Source: CAVOJY01 sp963696405 (GTDB lineage Bacteria > Chloroflexota > Limnocylindria > Limnocylindrales > CSP1-4). From it: a DNA stretch of 64,000 nucleotides. The translations under genes were made by a program, and so were the position numbers. Position 1 is the stretch's first letter. The number at the start of each line of letters is the position of its first letter. Below, piece by piece: positions 27,142 to 35,452 of this stretch. The notes below the pieces were generated by a model. That model was not told the DNA's origin. It saw only the letters and a list, made by a program, of their open reading frames with translations, and made no database searches. Location of the stretch: the NCBI GenBank assembly GCA_963696405.1, contig CAVOJY010000006.1, positions 310,001 through 374,000 of the forward strand, written 5' to 3'.

Positions 27142-27968
27142 TTACGGCCCGATCTGGAAGGTCATGGTGCCTTCATCAGCCAGCGTGATCGTGAGGGCCG
27201 GTCCGGCGATCCCGTACTTCGCGGCAAGTGCCAGTTGGGTCATGAACGCCTGGTACTGGGAGTCAGGGCCGCATGCGACGAGGGTCGAAGGTCCGGGGTT
27301 GACCTGGAGGTCCCCTGCGGCCGTCGTCGTATATGTGCCAGAGACGCTGTTGCAGTCCGCTTTCGCCCGGAAGGTTCCGGCCGACATGAACTGGACGGTG
27401 TAGTTCTCCGGATCGGGCACCACGGTCTGTGATGCCGGGACCTTCGTCGTGGAGGCCGTCCACTGCCAGGTCGGCCCGACCAGGCCAACCGGGGTCGGCG
27501 CGGCGGTCGGCGCGGCGGTCGGCGCGGCGGTCGGTGCGGGGGTCGGGGCGGGGGTCGGCGTTGGGAGCGGGGTCGGTGTGGCCGTGGGGGTCGGCTGTCG
27601 CGGATGGGGGTCGCCGTGGGGGCCGCTGTCGCGGTGGCCTCGGCGGTCGGCGTTGGGGTCGGCTCGGCGGTTGCCGTCGCCGCTGAGGTGGGCGCCGCTG
27701 TCGCGGTGGTCGCCGCCGTTGGCCCAGCAGTGGGCGCCGGCGTGGGCGAGGACGACCCCTGCGAGACCAGGACGATGACGATGGCCACCAGCGCGATCGC
27801 GATCACACCGACAAGCACGATCAGCCAGCTCTGCATGCCCGTGCCGCCGCTCGATCCACCCTGGCCCTGGGGCTGGGGTGGCTGCGGTGCGACGGGCGCA
27901 GGCTGGGGTGGAGACGCGGGCGTCTCGCCCGAACCCGGGGATGTGGGAACCTGCGGTGGTTCGGCCAT
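27142..27968 (-). CDS. Membrane-anchored META-domain protein with Ala/Thr/Pro linker, frameshifted in linker
   Basis: The N-terminus is a Pro/Gln-rich cytoplasmic stretch followed by one transmembrane helix (SWLIVLVGVIAIALVAIV). Then comes a low-complexity linker of [20 protein letters not shown] type, and a C-terminal META/HslJ-like domain (TVQFMSAGTFRAKADCNS, TLVACGPDSQYQAFMTQL, stop 27142). The linker contains at least one single-base slip near 27600, so N- and C-terminal parts are in different frames; repeats make this region error-prone. The layout (Pro-rich head, helix, linker, beta domain) matches the protein at 56002-57033. It ends 48 bp from the shared hairpin. Confidence 0.7.
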
Positions 27969-27990
27969 CAGTCTCTCCTTCTACCTGCGC

Positions 27991-28839
27991 TTACTTGCTC
28001 CTGCGGGTTGTCCTGCGGGGCGTGCGGGCGGCGGGCGTGGCGCGCGAGGCACGTGGTCGGCGTTTCGTCGCCGCCAGGGCAGCCTGCGCACCGACCCCGG
28101 CGCCGACCTCGGCCGTGCCCCGGGACACGTCGGCAACACCCTCCGCGACCAGCTCCTTCGTGGCTCCGCCCATGGCCTTCGCGGCGGCGAGCTCCGCGAC
28201 CCCGGTCGCGGCCTGCTCGATGCCGGCCACGGCCACCGCGCCGCTCACCTCGGCGAGCTCCTCCGATGCCGCGAGCTCATCGAGACCCTGCGTGACCTCG
28301 GCCAGGCCGAGCGAGGCGAGCCTGTCGCGGAGATCGTCCATCCCCTCGGCAACCGCCGCGGTCGCCATGGCCCGGCCGATCTCGTTGACGGCAAGGCCGC
28401 GAAGCTGGCGGCCCTTCCGCCCGAGGAAGGCGGACAGGACCGGCATCCGCATGAAGCGGACGACATCGGCAGCGACCTGCATCTGCCCGCCGATGGCCGC
28501 GAGAGCCATGCCGCGGTCGAGGTCATCAACACTGAGCGCTGCGGCCAGCACGGCGACGGCGTTCACGTCCTCGGCCATGTCGGCGGTCTCGGCACCCTGG
28601 ATGGCGTCGCGAGCACCCTTCGCGGCGGCGACATCGCTCAGCGCCGCGAGCGCACCCGCGGCAGCGACCTTGTCCTCGCCCCGGGTCACGTCAGCGGCGC
28701 CGAGGGCCGCTGCGGCGACGGTCATCCGGGCCGCCTCGCCGGCTTCAGCCAGTTCCTCGGCGCCCTGTTCGACGTCAAGGACCCCCTTGACTTCGGCAAC
28801 CTCGGCGGTTAGCTCCACCTTTTCGCGTGCAGTCGGCAT
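27991..28839 (-). CDS. Ala-rich helical protein with basic histone-like tail
   Basis: Start ATG 28839 behind GGAGGAAC. About 282 residues, almost all predicted helix, very rich in Ala, Glu, Val and Asp, with repeated short motifs such as ELAEAGEAAR, ELAASEELAEVSG and AAKAMGGATKELVAEG. The final 35 residues switch to Lys/Arg/Thr/Pro (TKRRPRASRATPAARTP to RRSK), like the tails of bacterial H1-like or AlgP proteins. No cysteine or enzyme motif is seen. I do not recognise the family; a scaffold or nucleoid-associated role is possible. It lies between the DUF1269-like and META genes, all on the minus strand. Confidence 0.65.
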   Translation of the reverse strand: MPTAREKVELTAEVAEVKGVLDVEQGAEELAEAGEAARMTVAAAALGAADVTRGEDKVAAAGALAALSDVAAAKGARDAIQGAETADMAEDVNAVAVLAAALSVDDLDRGMALAAIGGQMQVAADVVRFMRMPVLSAFLGRKGRQLRGLAVNEIGRAMATAAVAEGMDDLRDRLASLGLAEVTQGLDELAASEELAEVSGAVAVAGIEQAATGVAELAAAKAMGGATKELVAEGVADVSRGTAEVGAGVGAQAALAATKRRPRASRATPAARTPRRTTRRSK

Positions 28840-28927
28840 CGTGTCGTTCCTCCGGTACATTCACGGTGACGCGGCCGACCCGATGGCCTGTCGCGCCGGT
28901 ACTGGTGCAGGCGACCGACCTGCCCGG

Positions 28928-29435
28928 TCAGCTCTCCGCGGCCGGGGTCTCGGTCGCGGCGGGCGCCGCGGCCGCCACGGCCTCGAGGGCCTCGTCGGTC
29001 ACGTCGTGGGTTTCCGCAACCCCGCCGAACAGGTTGAGCATGCTTGAGGCCATCCAGGGCTCATCGGCCCCCTCGACGAGGACGCCCACGGCCGCCTTGC
29101 CGCCGGCGAGCTCCGCGGCGATGCGCTGCGCGGTCCTCGTCGGTGAGCCCCAGGCCCTTGTGATGGAAATGGCCGAGGACGGCACCGCCGACGATCCCGG
29201 CGAGCAGCGTGGGAGGCGTCAGGGCCGCCAGGACGAGGCCGATGCCGGCGCCCTTGCCGCCGCTGCGCTGGCCCAGCTTGTGCTCCTTGATCTGGCCGTT
29301 GTCGCCGACGACAAGGACGCCCATGGGGCGGTGCGCGAGTTGCGAGTCCTTTGCCCGGTCCTTCAACAACACGACCGCCTTGTCGGCGGCGGCCTCGTCG
29401 GCAAAGATCGCCAGGACGAGCTGCTTGTCTGCCAC
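28928..29435 (-). CDS. DUF1269-like membrane-associated protein, one frameshift
   Basis: GTG at 29435 with GGAGGG upstream. It begins VADKQLVLAIFADEAAAD and continues with PMGVLVVGDNGQIKEHKL and a glycine-rich hydrophobic segment (GIGLVLAALTPPTLLAGI, VGGAVLGHFHHKGLG). This is the alpha/beta-plus-glycine-zipper pattern of DUF1269. A slip near 29130 moves the frame to RIAAELAGGKAAVGVLVE and MLNLFGGVAETHDVTDEA, stop 28928. Corrected length is about 169 residues. Function is unknown; similar proteins lie at 45971-46594 and at the front of sulfatase 2. Confidence 0.65.
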
Positions 29436-29505
29436 GAGTCGTGGCCCTCCTTTCCTGTGGGACGCCGACGATGTCGCCTGGGCGTCCCGGGGTCCCTGAT
29501 GAAGG

Positions 29506-29994
29506 TCAGGCGAGAAGCTTCTTCTTGAGGTCCTCGAACTCGGCGGCGGAGATCGTTCCGGCATCCCTGAGGGCCTGGAGCTTGGCCAGCTCGTCGGCGG
29601 TCGAGACGCCGGCGGCCGCCTTCTGCGCAGCCTCCGCCTGGGCGGCCAGCTGGACATCCTGCGCCGTGACCTTCGGCCGCGCGATGAGGTAGATGAGGCA
29701 GCCGAGGAGCGGCAGGAAGATGAGGACGATGACCCAGACCGCCTTCCACCCGCCGGAGAGGTCATTCCGCCGGAAGAGGTCGGCCAGGCAGCCGATCCAG
29801 ATCCAGATGAGCATGAACCAGAAGAAGAAGACGATCATCGACAGCATCACGTCCCAGAACGTGATGCTGTCGGTCCCCACCCGGTCGCATGCGGCGAGGA
29901 ACAGCGTCATCGCGGCGAGCGTCAGCGCGATGCGGCCGTGATTCAGCGCGCTCCGGGCGCTCCGGAGCAGCGTTGTTCCGATAGCAGTGTCCAC
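29506..29994 (-). CDS. Membrane protein with PLDc_N-type helices and C-terminal SHOCT domain
   Basis: A GTG at 29994 follows GGAGGAGAAC; an upstream in-frame start at 30027 is less likely. Hydrophobic segments: about residues 24-36, MLSMIVFFFWFMLIWIWI and WVIVLIFLPLLGCLIYLI, the latter in the arrangement of PLDc_N (phospholipase D-nuclease N-terminal) proteins. After a short Ala-rich stretch the C-terminus is a SHOCT motif (LAKLQALRDAGTISAAEF, then DLKKKLLA). SHOCT is thought to be an oligomerisation or binding module on membrane proteins. The gene follows the DUF6325/peptide unit and precedes the DUF1269-like gene. Confidence 0.75.
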   Translation of the reverse strand: MDTAIGTTLLRSARSALNHGRIALTLAAMTLFLAACDRVGTDSITFWDVMLSMIVFFFWFMLIWIWIGCLADLFRRNDLSGGWKAVWVIVLIFLPLLGCLIYLIARPKVTAQDVQLAAQAEAAQKAAAGVSTADELAKLQALRDAGTISAAEFEDLKKKLLA

Positions 29995-30088
29995 GAGTTC
30001 TCCTCCACTTCCCTTGGGCGGGCCCACACGGGCTCGCCCGCAATGCTACAGGCCCAGCGCCGGCTATCCCGCCGCCCGGGTCAGGTGG

Positions 30089-30113
30089 CCCCAGCCCGGT
30101 GACCGGGCTGGGG
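30089..30113 (-). terminator. Hairpin terminator, duplicate of 8101-8125
   Basis: CCCCAGCCCGG-TGA-CCGGGCTGGGG, identical in stem to the copy at 8.1 kb, 38 bp past the repeat-peptide stop. Confidence 0.7.
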
Positions 30114-30151
30114 CGCTTGTCAGCGCGTCACCGACTCGCAGTCGGAAGCGG

Positions 30152-30310
30152 TTAGAACCGGCGACGGCCGGGGGTAACGGCGGCGGTGACGACCGCAGCC
30201 TTGGCGACCGGCGACGGGCCGGGCCTGACGGCGGCGGTGACGACCGCAGCCTTGGCGACCGGCGCCCCGATGACTCCGACCCTTCCGACGCGACCTGGTC
30301 CGAGCGGCAT
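30152..30310 (-). CDS. Small basic repeat peptide (two 17-residue repeats)
   Basis: 52 residues from ATG 30310, one base after the DUF6325 stop. MPLGPGRVGRVGVIGA is followed by PVAKAAVVTAAVRPGPS and a second unit ending TPGRRRF. It is the two-repeat version of 7856-8062. Conserved ends plus repeat-number change by whole units argue that the frame is used. Function unknown. Confidence 0.5.
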   Translation of the reverse strand: MPLGPGRVGRVGVIGAPVAKAAVVTAAVRPGPSPVAKAAVVTAAVTPGRRRF

Positions 30311-30311
30311 G

Positions 30312-30770
30312 TCAGACTCCCTGTGCTTCGAGCGCCTCGTCGGCCTCGACGGCGGCGATGATGGCCTGGATGGGGATGCGGCCGTTGGCGATCAGCTGAC
30401 CACCCGCACGGCGCATGGCCGAGGCAAACGGTGCGGCCCACAGGTTCTCGTAGACGAGGGCTGCGGCGACGCTGCCGGGGTCCATCGCCGCGGCGAGGTG
30501 AGCAACGTCCTCTTCGGCCAGGGTCTGCGCCAGCTGGGCCTCGATGCGGGCCAACTCTCCAAGCTCGGGGAGATCGGACAGCTCCTGTGCCATCACCGTG
30601 CCGTCCTCTGCCTTCTGGAGGATGAGCACGTCCATGATCCGGATGATCCCGGCGTCGTGGAGCTTGACGAGCTCTGCCGCGCCCTCGCCGGTGAAGTTCT
30701 GGGCCCCTGCCGGAAACTCGACGATCAGGTAGTCGACAGGTCCCAGCTCATCGAGCGATCGCTCAGTCAT
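30312..30770 (-). CDS. DUF6325-family protein, copy 2
   Basis: 152 residues, ATG 30770 behind GGAGGAG. It is nearly identical to 7396-7854: the first 35 residues are the same, and differences cluster around the IMDVLILQKAEDGTVMAQ stretch. Unlike copy 1 it has a dyad operator 56 bp upstream, which overlaps the stop codon of the ClC gene, so it may be expressed both from its own promoter and by read-through. Function unknown. Confidence 0.7.
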   Translation of the reverse strand: MTERSLDELGPVDYLIVEFPAGAQNFTGEGAAELVKLHDAGIIRIMDVLILQKAEDGTVMAQELSDLPELGELARIEAQLAQTLAEEDVAHLAAAMDPGSVAAALVYENLWAAPFASAMRRAGGQLIANGRIPIQAIIAAVEADEALEAQGV

Positions 30771-30826
30771 GGCTCCTCCATCTTGATATGTGCAGCTGGA
30801 TTACGCACCGCGAGCGGGCGCGTCGC

Positions 30827-30845
30827 ATCATGCGGATCGGGTGAT
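30827..30845 (-). promoter_or_regulatory. 19-bp dyad operator, copy e
   Basis: Toward DUF6325: ATCACCCG-ATC-CGCATGAT, 56 bp before the ATG at 30770. It includes two bases of the ClC stop region. Confidence 0.65.
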
Positions 30846-32174
30846 TGATGTCCGCGCCACCGGGCGGGCGCGCTGCCGGCTCACGACGGCGGCCGTCACA
30901 TAGGGCAGGGCGATCATCACGGCGGCAACCGCGAGGACGATGAGCGCGATCAGCTCCGTGTTGGCTTGGAGCATCACCGCGGTCAGCAGGATCACCATCA
31001 GCGGCGCCTTGAACAGGACGACGAGGAAGCCCGCCATGATCCCCCCGATGACGACGTCCACCGGTAGATCGGGGAGAAGCAGACTGATTCCCAGGGCCAC
31101 ACAGACCGAGGCGAAGATCGCCGGGAAGGTCGGACCACCCAGGAAGCCGCTCTTGAAAGCGACAGCGAGAAGGGCGAGCTTCCCAAGAGCCATCGCCAGG
31201 AGGAGCGCGGCCCCATAACCGGCCGGGTCGGCGACCACGGTCTTGACCTGCGACTCGCCCGAGAAGAGCAGGATCGGCGCGAAGACTCCGACGATGCTGA
31301 AGACGGCACCGGCTGCGAGGGCCCGTTCCACCTCGCGGCCTTCGAGGCGCCCGAAGAGCGCGCCGGACACGCGGAACAGCGCACCAGCGACGAGGGCCAG
31401 GACAAGCCCGATCAGCCCGAAGACGACGACGAGAAGCGCGTCGCCGAGAGCGTAGCCTTCGGCGGGCGGAAGTTGCAGGTAGTTCTGCAGGCCGGTGCTT
31501 CCCGCGGCGAAGAAGACGAGATAGCCGATCGACCCGCCGATCAACGTGGCCGGCAGGTTGCGGGCCTTCGCCTGCGTGTCGGGGATGAGCTCGGCGCCAA
31601 GGACGCCGGTGAAGAGCGGGTTGGCGATGAGCCCGTTGAAGGCAGACGCCAGCGTGGAGAAAACGAGGCGAGAGCGGTGCTCCATGGGCACAGCCACCTT
31701 CTCGCCGTAGAAGGCGGCGATCTTCGCGGCGATTCCGCCGATCCCGCCCTCGGGCCCCAGGACAGCCCCTGAGAACAGTGACGCCCAAGCCATGACGACG
31801 TTGACCGGGAGCGTCCGCCAATCGATCTTCGAGACGTCGCCGGCAAGGCTATCGAGCATCGACCCACCGAGCGTCGTCGGAGCGTTGCGATACTTCACGA
31901 GCAGGCCGACCAACAGCGAGAACGGCAGGCAGATCACCGGGAACATCCAGCGATTCGCAGTGACGAACTCGTTCTCCCACAGGAGCTTGTTCACCGCCTC
32001 GAAGACCAGCAGCCACGCGAGAACCGCGACTGCGCCGATGACGGCGACGATCACGACGTGGACAGACGGGTGAACCGGCCGGCTGACGGTGACGGCCTCG
32101 CCCAGATCGCGTTCGTCGCCGCTCCCGGTGACGGACATCTGCGTCGGCGCGACGTCAGCGCCCACTTCGCTCAT
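30828..32174 (-). CDS. ClC-family chloride channel or anion/proton exchanger
   Basis: 448 residues from ATG 32174. Signature loops: FSGAVLGPEGGIGGIAAK (the GxEG filter with its gating Glu, about residue 140) and FLGGPTFPAIFASVCVAL (GGxFxP, about residue 345). Ten or more hydrophobic helices have the ClC inverted-repeat pattern. It could move chloride, nitrate or fluoride; the selectivity Ser/Tyr cannot be settled by eye. It overlaps SulP4 by 20 bp, so the two are translationally coupled anion transporters, probably downstream of the DUF2254 gene. Confidence 0.9.
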   Translation of the reverse strand: MSEVGADVAPTQMSVTGSGDERDLGEAVTVSRPVHPSVHVVIVAVIGAVAVLAWLLVFEAVNKLLWENEFVTANRWMFPVICLPFSLLVGLLVKYRNAPTTLGGSMLDSLAGDVSKIDWRTLPVNVVMAWASLFSGAVLGPEGGIGGIAAKIAAFYGEKVAVPMEHRSRLVFSTLASAFNGLIANPLFTGVLGAELIPDTQAKARNLPATLIGGSIGYLVFFAAGSTGLQNYLQLPPAEGYALGDALLVVVFGLIGLVLALVAGALFRVSGALFGRLEGREVERALAAGAVFSIVGVFAPILLFSGESQVKTVVADPAGYGAALLLAMALGKLALLAVAFKSGFLGGPTFPAIFASVCVALGISLLLPDLPVDVVIGGIMAGFLVVLFKAPLMVILLTAVMLQANTELIALIVLAVAAVMIALPYVTAAVVSRQRARPVARTSITRSA

Positions 32175-33996
32175 CGCGATCTCCCCGCGTGTCAGCCCCG
32201 GGCTCTCGACTGAAAGCCGGGGCTACGGGTGACGGGCTGCCATCCCCGGCCGGCACCCCCGCCGAGCCGCTCGCACGAGAGGCCGCAACCGCGCCGTCTA
32301 CCTCGAGATAGACGCGCTCAACCCCAATCTTCTCAATCACCCCGGCGCGCGTCAGGTACTCCGCCACAGGCACCTTCAGGCGCGCCAGCGTCAGCGTGAT
32401 GCCCCGCCCGCGGAGGTCAGCGGCGAGATCGCCCAGCATCGCGGCCCCAGTGGAATCAACCTCGCCGATCGCCTCGGCGTCGATGACGATCCAGCGCACG
32501 GGCACAGGCGTCACTCCCTCGGCCACCGCGGCCAGCACATCGTCGGCCAGGAGCTGGGCGTTGGCGAAGAAGAGCGGGGCGTCGAAGCGGTAGACAACCA
32601 GGCCCGGCTCTGTCGACCCTCCGGCCACGCTGTCGACCCCCCGGAAGCTGTCGGTGCCGGGGACGCGCACCAGGAGGGTGCGGCGCGGCTGGGCGGCTCG
32701 CAGGGCGACCAGGAACAGAGAGAGCACCACCGTCACCAGCACGCCGGCCAGCATGCCGACGACGACGACGATTGCCGCCGTGAGCACGGCAAGGACGAAT
32801 TCCCGGCGGTCCACGCGGGCCAGCTCCCGGAATCCGGCCGGGTCGAGCAGCCCGGCGGCCACCACGACAATCACGCCCGCCAGCGCCGACTTGGGCAGCG
32901 GGGCGAACAGCGGGGTCAGCACCAGGAGTGTCACGATCACCAGCGCGAGCACACCCAGGTTCATCGCCTGGGACCGCGCGCCTACGTCCGCCGCGGTGAA
33001 GCTTCGGGACTGACTGCCGTTCACGGGGAACCCTCCGGTCAACGCGGCACCCACGTTGGCCGCGCCGAGCCCCAGGAACTCCTGGTTGCCGTCGACGGCA
33101 TAGCCACCGCGCCTTCCGAGCACCTGGCCCGTCACCCCGCTGTCGGCGTAGATGAGCAGGGCTATCCCGATCGCCGGGCCGGCGAGGGCGGCGAGGTCGG
33201 CCAGCCCTACAGCGGGGAGCCCGAGCGACGGCAGGCCGGGCTCGATCGCCCCGACCACGGCGACGCCCTGTCCGGCCAGGTCCGCCAGGACGCTCGCGGC
33301 GATGGCAGCCAGGACGGCGATGAGGTACGCCGGGAGGCGGCGGTTGATCCGGCGCACGAGCAGCGCCACGGCGATCACGCCCAGCCCGACGAGGATCGTC
33401 GTCGGGTTCGCCTCCGGCAGGCGGCGGATGGTCTCGACGAACTCCGCGACGGTATCGTCCTGCGCCACAAGCGTGACGCCGATCAGGCTGTCCAGCTGGC
33501 TCACGATCATCACGATGGCCGATCCCGCGACATAGCCCATCAGCAGCGGGCGGGACAGGAAGCGGGTGACGAACCCCAGGCCTATCAGCCCCGCGAGGAG
33601 AAGCCAGCCGCCCGCGATCAGCGCCAGGGCGCCGGCCAGCGCAAGGTAGCGGGCCGGATCGCCGGCGGCCATCGGCGCCACGACCGACGCTGTCAGCAGG
33701 GCGACCGTGGCCTCCGGGCCCACGTTCATGCTGCGGACGCCGCCAAGCAGCAGGTAGCCCACCGCCGCCCCTATGGCCGCGTACAGACCGACTACGGGGT
33801 CCAACCTCGCGAGCTGCGAGTAGGCCAGGGCCTGGGGCACGAGCAGCGCCCAGACCGTCACCGCCGCCAGCAGATCCGGACGGAGCCAGGCACGCTCGTA
33901 CGTTCGAGCGAGGTGGATCACGGGAAGCCGGCCTGCCAGCCTGGCGGTCGGGCCTATGGCGCGCGGTGCCGACGCCGTCATCGCGCGCCCGCCCAC
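32155..33996 (-). CDS. SulP-family anion permease with STAS domain (SulP4)
   Basis: Intact, up to 613 residues; ATG 33996 or the in-frame ATG 15 bases later. WLRPDLLAAVTVWALLVP then QALAYSQLARLDPVVGLY is the SulP signature. The core contains EFLGLGAANVGAALTGGF and NGSQSRSFTAADVGARSQ. The STAS domain reads WIVIDAEAIGEVDSTGAA with the conserved Asp-Ser-Thr loop. A disordered Pro/Ser tail ends the protein. It overlaps ClC at its 3' end and starts 36 bp after the DUF2254 gene, forming a membrane-transport operon. Confidence 0.92.
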   Translation of the reverse strand: MGGRAMTASAPRAIGPTARLAGRLPVIHLARTYERAWLRPDLLAAVTVWALLVPQALAYSQLARLDPVVGLYAAIGAAVGYLLLGGVRSMNVGPEATVALLTASVVAPMAAGDPARYLALAGALALIAGGWLLLAGLIGLGFVTRFLSRPLLMGYVAGSAIVMIVSQLDSLIGVTLVAQDDTVAEFVETIRRLPEANPTTILVGLGVIAVALLVRRINRRLPAYLIAVLAAIAASVLADLAGQGVAVVGAIEPGLPSLGLPAVGLADLAALAGPAIGIALLIYADSGVTGQVLGRRGGYAVDGNQEFLGLGAANVGAALTGGFPVNGSQSRSFTAADVGARSQAMNLGVLALVIVTLLVLTPLFAPLPKSALAGVIVVVAAGLLDPAGFRELARVDRREFVLAVLTAAIVVVVGMLAGVLVTVVLSLFLVALRAAQPRRTLLVRVPGTDSFRGVDSVAGGSTEPGLVVYRFDAPLFFANAQLLADDVLAAVAEGVTPVPVRWIVIDAEAIGEVDSTGAAMLGDLAADLRGRGITLTLARLKVPVAEYLTRAGVIEKIGVERVYLEVDGAVAASRASGSAGVPAGDGSPSPVAPAFSREPGADTRGDRDERSGR

Positions 33997-34032
33997 CCTT
34001 GCGGTCGCGACGCTGCCTCCCCGGGGAAGGCA

Positions 34033-35343
34033 TCACCCGCTCGACGCATGTCGTCCCTCCCCCTCGGTTCCAGTCGGGCCACCGATCCCTTGGGAGTCCG
34101 GGTACAGCGCCCAATCGAGGTCGACGCTCCCCCCGAACGACGTCTTGACCGTGGCGTCGAGCCGACGCATCTCGTCGGCGACAGCGGCGCGACTCTCGGG
34201 CGGCACCAGTTCGCCCAGTTCCTCCAGCAGGGCGCGCAGGCGGCGCGCGACCTGGATGCTGGCGGCGCCGTACTCCCAAATCTCGGTGACGCCGAGCGAC
34301 AGGGTGTCAGGCCAGGTCCGGACAGGCACGATTACTCCGACCGTGAGGACGTCGGACGTTCCCCGATCGCCGGGCGGGGCAGAGGTTCCGAACACCCGCA
34401 GCGTCTCCTCGACATAGTCGAGCACCTGCACGGCCGTCGTCGGATCGTTCACCGCTGGCGAAAGGGCTCGCGTGGCGACATCTACCATCACACGAAGCGC
34501 GAACGCCGGGTCCTGCTCGATGGTCCGCTCGACCCCCAGGGCGACCATGCCCGAGAGGCGCTGGCCGAGGGCCACCGGCAGCGCCGCGCCGTGGACCTCG
34601 AGGATTGCCGCTCCCACCGGCACGAAGTCGCCGACCGGGTGGCGCAAGACAATCAGGCAGGAATGTCGGCGGGCCATTGCCGTGAGGCCATCGATGTCGA
34701 CGGCCTGGATCGTGCCCGACCGTGATGCCCGTAGCACGAACGTCGGCTCCGTCGTCGGTCTCCAGGAGCCGCGGGTGACGAACGCGGTGTCAGGCCGGGA
34801 TGCCTCGCGAACCCAGGCATCGAAGGCGCGGCGCCCCTCGCTGGCCATGAGGGCGGCCACCGCGACCGGGCGCATCCGATGCAGGAACCGATCGAAGTAC
34901 AGCACGAAGAGGAACAGGCCGATGGCCACGCCGAGGCCGGTCAGGCTCACGCTAACGTCAGGGACCGAATCGGGCTGGATCTGCCGGATGACCGAGAAGG
35001 AGAACATCAGCGTGCCGACGAGTTCCGCCAGGAGAAGCTTGAGCCTGCCGTCGCGATACCACAGGCGCATGTAGCGAGGAGAGAACGTGCCCGTGGCCAT
35101 CTGTACCCCGAGCACCGTGACGGTAACCACGAAGCCGGTCAGCGAGGCGACCGCCGCGATCGTGGCCGACACGACGGCCGTCGCGGTCTCCGGGGAGTAC
35201 TGCCAAGCCGGCAGCACCCCGTGGGCATCGAGCCAGAGCCCCAGCTCGGCAAGGACCAAGCCAACCATCCCGCCGATGAGCGGCACAAGCCATAGGCTGC
35301 TCTTGACGTGCTGTCGGGCCCGGAAGGCGATCCCCCAGCTCAC
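34033..35343 (-). CDS. DUF2254 membrane protein
   Basis: 436 residues from ATG 35343. Four N-terminal hydrophobic segments (about 17-38, 55-82, 100-118 and 132-150) precede a soluble C-terminal half. The DUF2254 hallmark TRALSPAVNDPTTAVQVL is at about residue 298. Function is unknown; the family is widespread in high-GC bacteria and often near ion channels. It is the first gene of the DUF2254-SulP4-ClC run, and a hairpin separates it from the upstream sulfatase. Confidence 0.88.
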   Translation of the reverse strand: MSWGIAFRARQHVKSSLWLVPLIGGMVGLVLAELGLWLDAHGVLPAWQYSPETATAVVSATIAAVASLTGFVVTVTVLGVQMATGTFSPRYMRLWYRDGRLKLLLAELVGTLMFSFSVIRQIQPDSVPDVSVSLTGLGVAIGLFLFVLYFDRFLHRMRPVAVAALMASEGRRAFDAWVREASRPDTAFVTRGSWRPTTEPTFVLRASRSGTIQAVDIDGLTAMARRHSCLIVLRHPVGDFVPVGAAILEVHGAALPVALGQRLSGMVALGVERTIEQDPAFALRVMVDVATRALSPAVNDPTTAVQVLDYVEETLRVFGTSAPPGDRGTSDVLTVGVIVPVRTWPDTLSLGVTEIWEYGAASIQVARRLRALLEELGELVPPESRAAVADEMRRLDATVKTSFGGSVDLDWALYPDSQGIGGPTGTEGEGRHASSG

Positions 35344-35407
35344 AGTCGTGCTTGCCGGAACATCGATGAGTCCCTCAGATCAACGTTTCGCCTCTCCCGA
35401 CGAAGCT

Positions 35408-35445
35408 GGCCGGTACCCGCCGATATGGTCAGCGGGGTACCGGCC
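35408..35445 (-). terminator. Hairpin terminator after sulfatase 1
   Basis: GGCCGGTACCC and GGGTACCGGCC form a perfect 11-bp stem, extended by GC pairs, with a 16-nt loop. It lies 7 bp past the sulfatase stop. Confidence 0.75.
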
Positions 35446-35452
35446 AGGAAAA

